The notes beneath the pieces were generated by a model, which was not told where the DNA came from, ran no database searches, and saw only the letters and a program-made list of their open reading frames with translations. A stretch of DNA of 6,750 nucleotides. Origin: an uncultured Prevotella sp. (lineage in GTDB: Bacteria; Bacteroidota; Bacteroidia; Bacteroidales; Bacteroidaceae). The stretch lies in contig CALCUV010000055.1 of NCBI GenBank assembly GCA_937906765.1, positions 1-6,750 on the forward strand. Direction: 5' to 3'. The position numbers and the translations under genes are program-made. This document shows positions 5,786-6,750 of this stretch, piece after piece. The first letter of the stretch is position 1. Each line of letters begins with the position of its first letter.

Positions 5786-5875
5786 TATAGAAACTATAAA
5801 TACTATAGGCTCTATAAATACTATAGCAACTATAATCCCTATAGTCACTATAATTACTATAGAAACTATTATCCT
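5786..5875. repeat. ten-unit 9-bp tandem array alternating TATAG/TATAA
   Basis: Ten contiguous 9-bp units start at 5786, 5795, 5804, 5813, 5822, 5831, 5840, 5849, 5858 and 5867. Each of the first nine begins TATA and ends in C; the tenth (TATTATCCT) is decayed. The fifth base strictly alternates G, A, G, A through the nine, so the higher-order unit is 18 bp (TATAGnnnC then TATAAnnnC). Units 1 and 9 are identical (TATAGAAAC), as are 2 and 4 (TATAAATAC). It ends 12 bases before the comF ATG. Confidence 0.9.
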
Positions 5876-5887
5876 CTCCCTTAAAGC

Positions 5888-6750
5888 ATGCTCTGCAAAC
5901 TCTTTCACGACCTCCTCAGCATCCTGCTCCCCCGCACCTGCATCGTGTGTGGGCGTCCGTTGGTGCCTAAGGAACAAGTGTGTTGCACAGGGTGTAGCGT
6001 CAACATGCCGCTAACGCACTACAAGGGGCAGGCGGGAAATCCCATAGAGCGCTATTTCTGGGGGAAAATTCCCATTGTGCGCGCCAGCAGTTACATGCAC
6101 TATTATCCGCACACCGATTATGCAAATATCATTACCCAACTAAAATTCAACAACCGCCCCGAAATCGGCATTTACTTGGGAAGACTCATGGCCACCGAAC
6201 TCCTTCCCACAAATTTCTTCGAGGGCATTGACTGCATTATCCCCCTCCCCCTTGCCAAGTGGCGCCAACTGCAGCGTGGGTATAACCAAAGCGAACGCAT
6301 CGCCAAAGGCATCAGCGAAATTACGCACATCCCCATTGACACGAAAAGCATACGGCGCAGCAAGGCTAACAAAAAGCAAACGCAAACCCACAAACTCTTG
6401 CGCCACGAAAACGTAAAAGACATTTTCACGCTCACCATCCCCTGCATAACCCCCGAAGCAAGCACTCCCACTCCCCTCGAAATGCTCGGAGCACACCTTG
6501 CACCCACGCATCCCCTCGTGCCACAAACGCATAATAACCCTCCGCATCCCCCTTCTCAGTCCACGCACAATGTCTCAAACAAAATGCCCCCTCACCCCCT
6601 TTCGGGCAAACACGTCCTTCTTATCGACGACATCTTCACTACTGGCGCCACCCTTCTTTCCTGTAGCGAAACGCTCCGCTCCATCCCCGGCATCCGCATC
6701 AGTATCCTCACCGCCGGAATTGCTGGCCACCACCGCTGGGGACCTCGATT
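5888..6750 (+). CDS. ComF-family phosphoribosyltransferase-like protein, 3' end cut by window
   Basis: There are 287 codons in view, open to the right edge. The N-terminus carries a zinc-ribbon-like pair of CxxC motifs (Cys18/Cys21 and Cys33/Cys36), then the ComF linker NPIERYFWGKIP (51-62) and LKFNNRPEIGIYLGRLMA (85-102). Residues 116-136 include CIIPLPLAKWRQLQRGYNQS, the family hallmark, and KKQTQTHKLLRHENVKDIF (162-180) follows. The PRPP-binding motif VLLIDDIFTTGATL is at 243-256. ComF proteins are linked to DNA uptake in competent bacteria; GntX-type relatives are of less certain role. Compared with E. coli GntX-like proteins, the gap between the KDIF motif and the PRPP motif is about 50 residues too long and is Pro/His/Thr-rich (about 183-239). 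The ATG is the earliest possible, since an in-frame TAA lies at 5882-5884. No consensus promoter is visible between the preceding hairpin and this gene. Confidence 0.9.
   Translation, partial: MLCKLFHDLLSILLPRTCIVCGRPLVPKEQVCCTGCSVNMPLTHYKGQAGNPIERYFWGKIPIVRASSYMHYYPHTDYANIITQLKFNNRPEIGIYLGRLMATELLPTNFFEGIDCIIPLPLAKWRQLQRGYNQSERIAKGISEITHIPIDTKSIRRSKANKKQTQTHKLLRHENVKDIFTLTIPCITPEASTPTPLEMLGAHLAPTHPLVPQTHNNPPHPPSQSTHNVSNKMPPHPLSGKHVLLIDDIFTTGATLLSCSETLRSIPGIRISILTAGIAGHHRWGPR

Noticed and set aside
5786..5875. CRISPR array
   Set aside because: The period is only 9 bp with no spacers of normal length and no cas genes nearby.
5763..6014. Ile/Thr-rich plus-strand frame starting before comF
   Set aside because: The Ile/Thr pattern comes directly from the 9-bp TATA array, and the frame conflicts with the well-supported ComF frame.

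Overview
The window looks like chromosomal DNA from a member of the order Bacteroidales, probably Prevotellaceae or a relative. The protein families support this: a Bacteroidetes-type Ig-like lipoprotein, a DUF3127 protein, and a DnaQ exonuclease with a C-terminal DUF3820-like segment. Two intergenic regions carry exact matches to the Bacteroidetes primary promoter (TTTG, 19 bases, TAnnTTTG), and start codons lack clear Shine-Dalgarno sequences. The genus assignment is inference. No phage, transposase, CRISPR array, tRNA or rRNA was seen.

Left part (1-2741, minus strand): an ompH/skp-like periplasmic chaperone gene with its own promoter, then murI (glutamate racemase), then a lipoprotein gene that overlaps murI by one base (TAATG) and runs off the left edge. 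The 182-base ompH-murI gap is filled with short GTAC-containing repeats that can form a long imperfect hairpin.

Middle part (2829-4955, minus strand): dnaN (sliding clamp) followed 50 bases later by a DnaQ-family exonuclease, probably one transcription unit. A 15-bp hairpin with a T-rich tail lies 118 bases beyond the exonuclease stop. The stem of this hairpin shares a core sequence with the ompH-murI repeats.

Right part (4921-6750, plus strand): a 437-base divergent intergenic region separates dnaN from a DUF3127 OB-fold gene whose product ends in an SSB-like acidic tip (EDDLPF). A consensus promoter 270 bases upstream predicts an unusually long leader without any ATG. After the DUF3127 gene come a 15-bp hairpin and a 90-bp array of ten 9-bp units alternating TATAG and TATAA. 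The last gene is comF, cut by the right edge, with a roughly 50-residue Pro/His/Thr-rich insertion just before its PRPP-binding motif.

Functionally, dnaN, the exonuclease and the DUF3127 protein suggest a small DNA replication/repair neighbourhood, and ompH-murI-lipoprotein a cell-envelope neighbourhood. Most genes are ordinary housekeeping genes. The least explained signals are the intergenic repeats, the DUF3127 protein with its long leader, and the ComF insertion.
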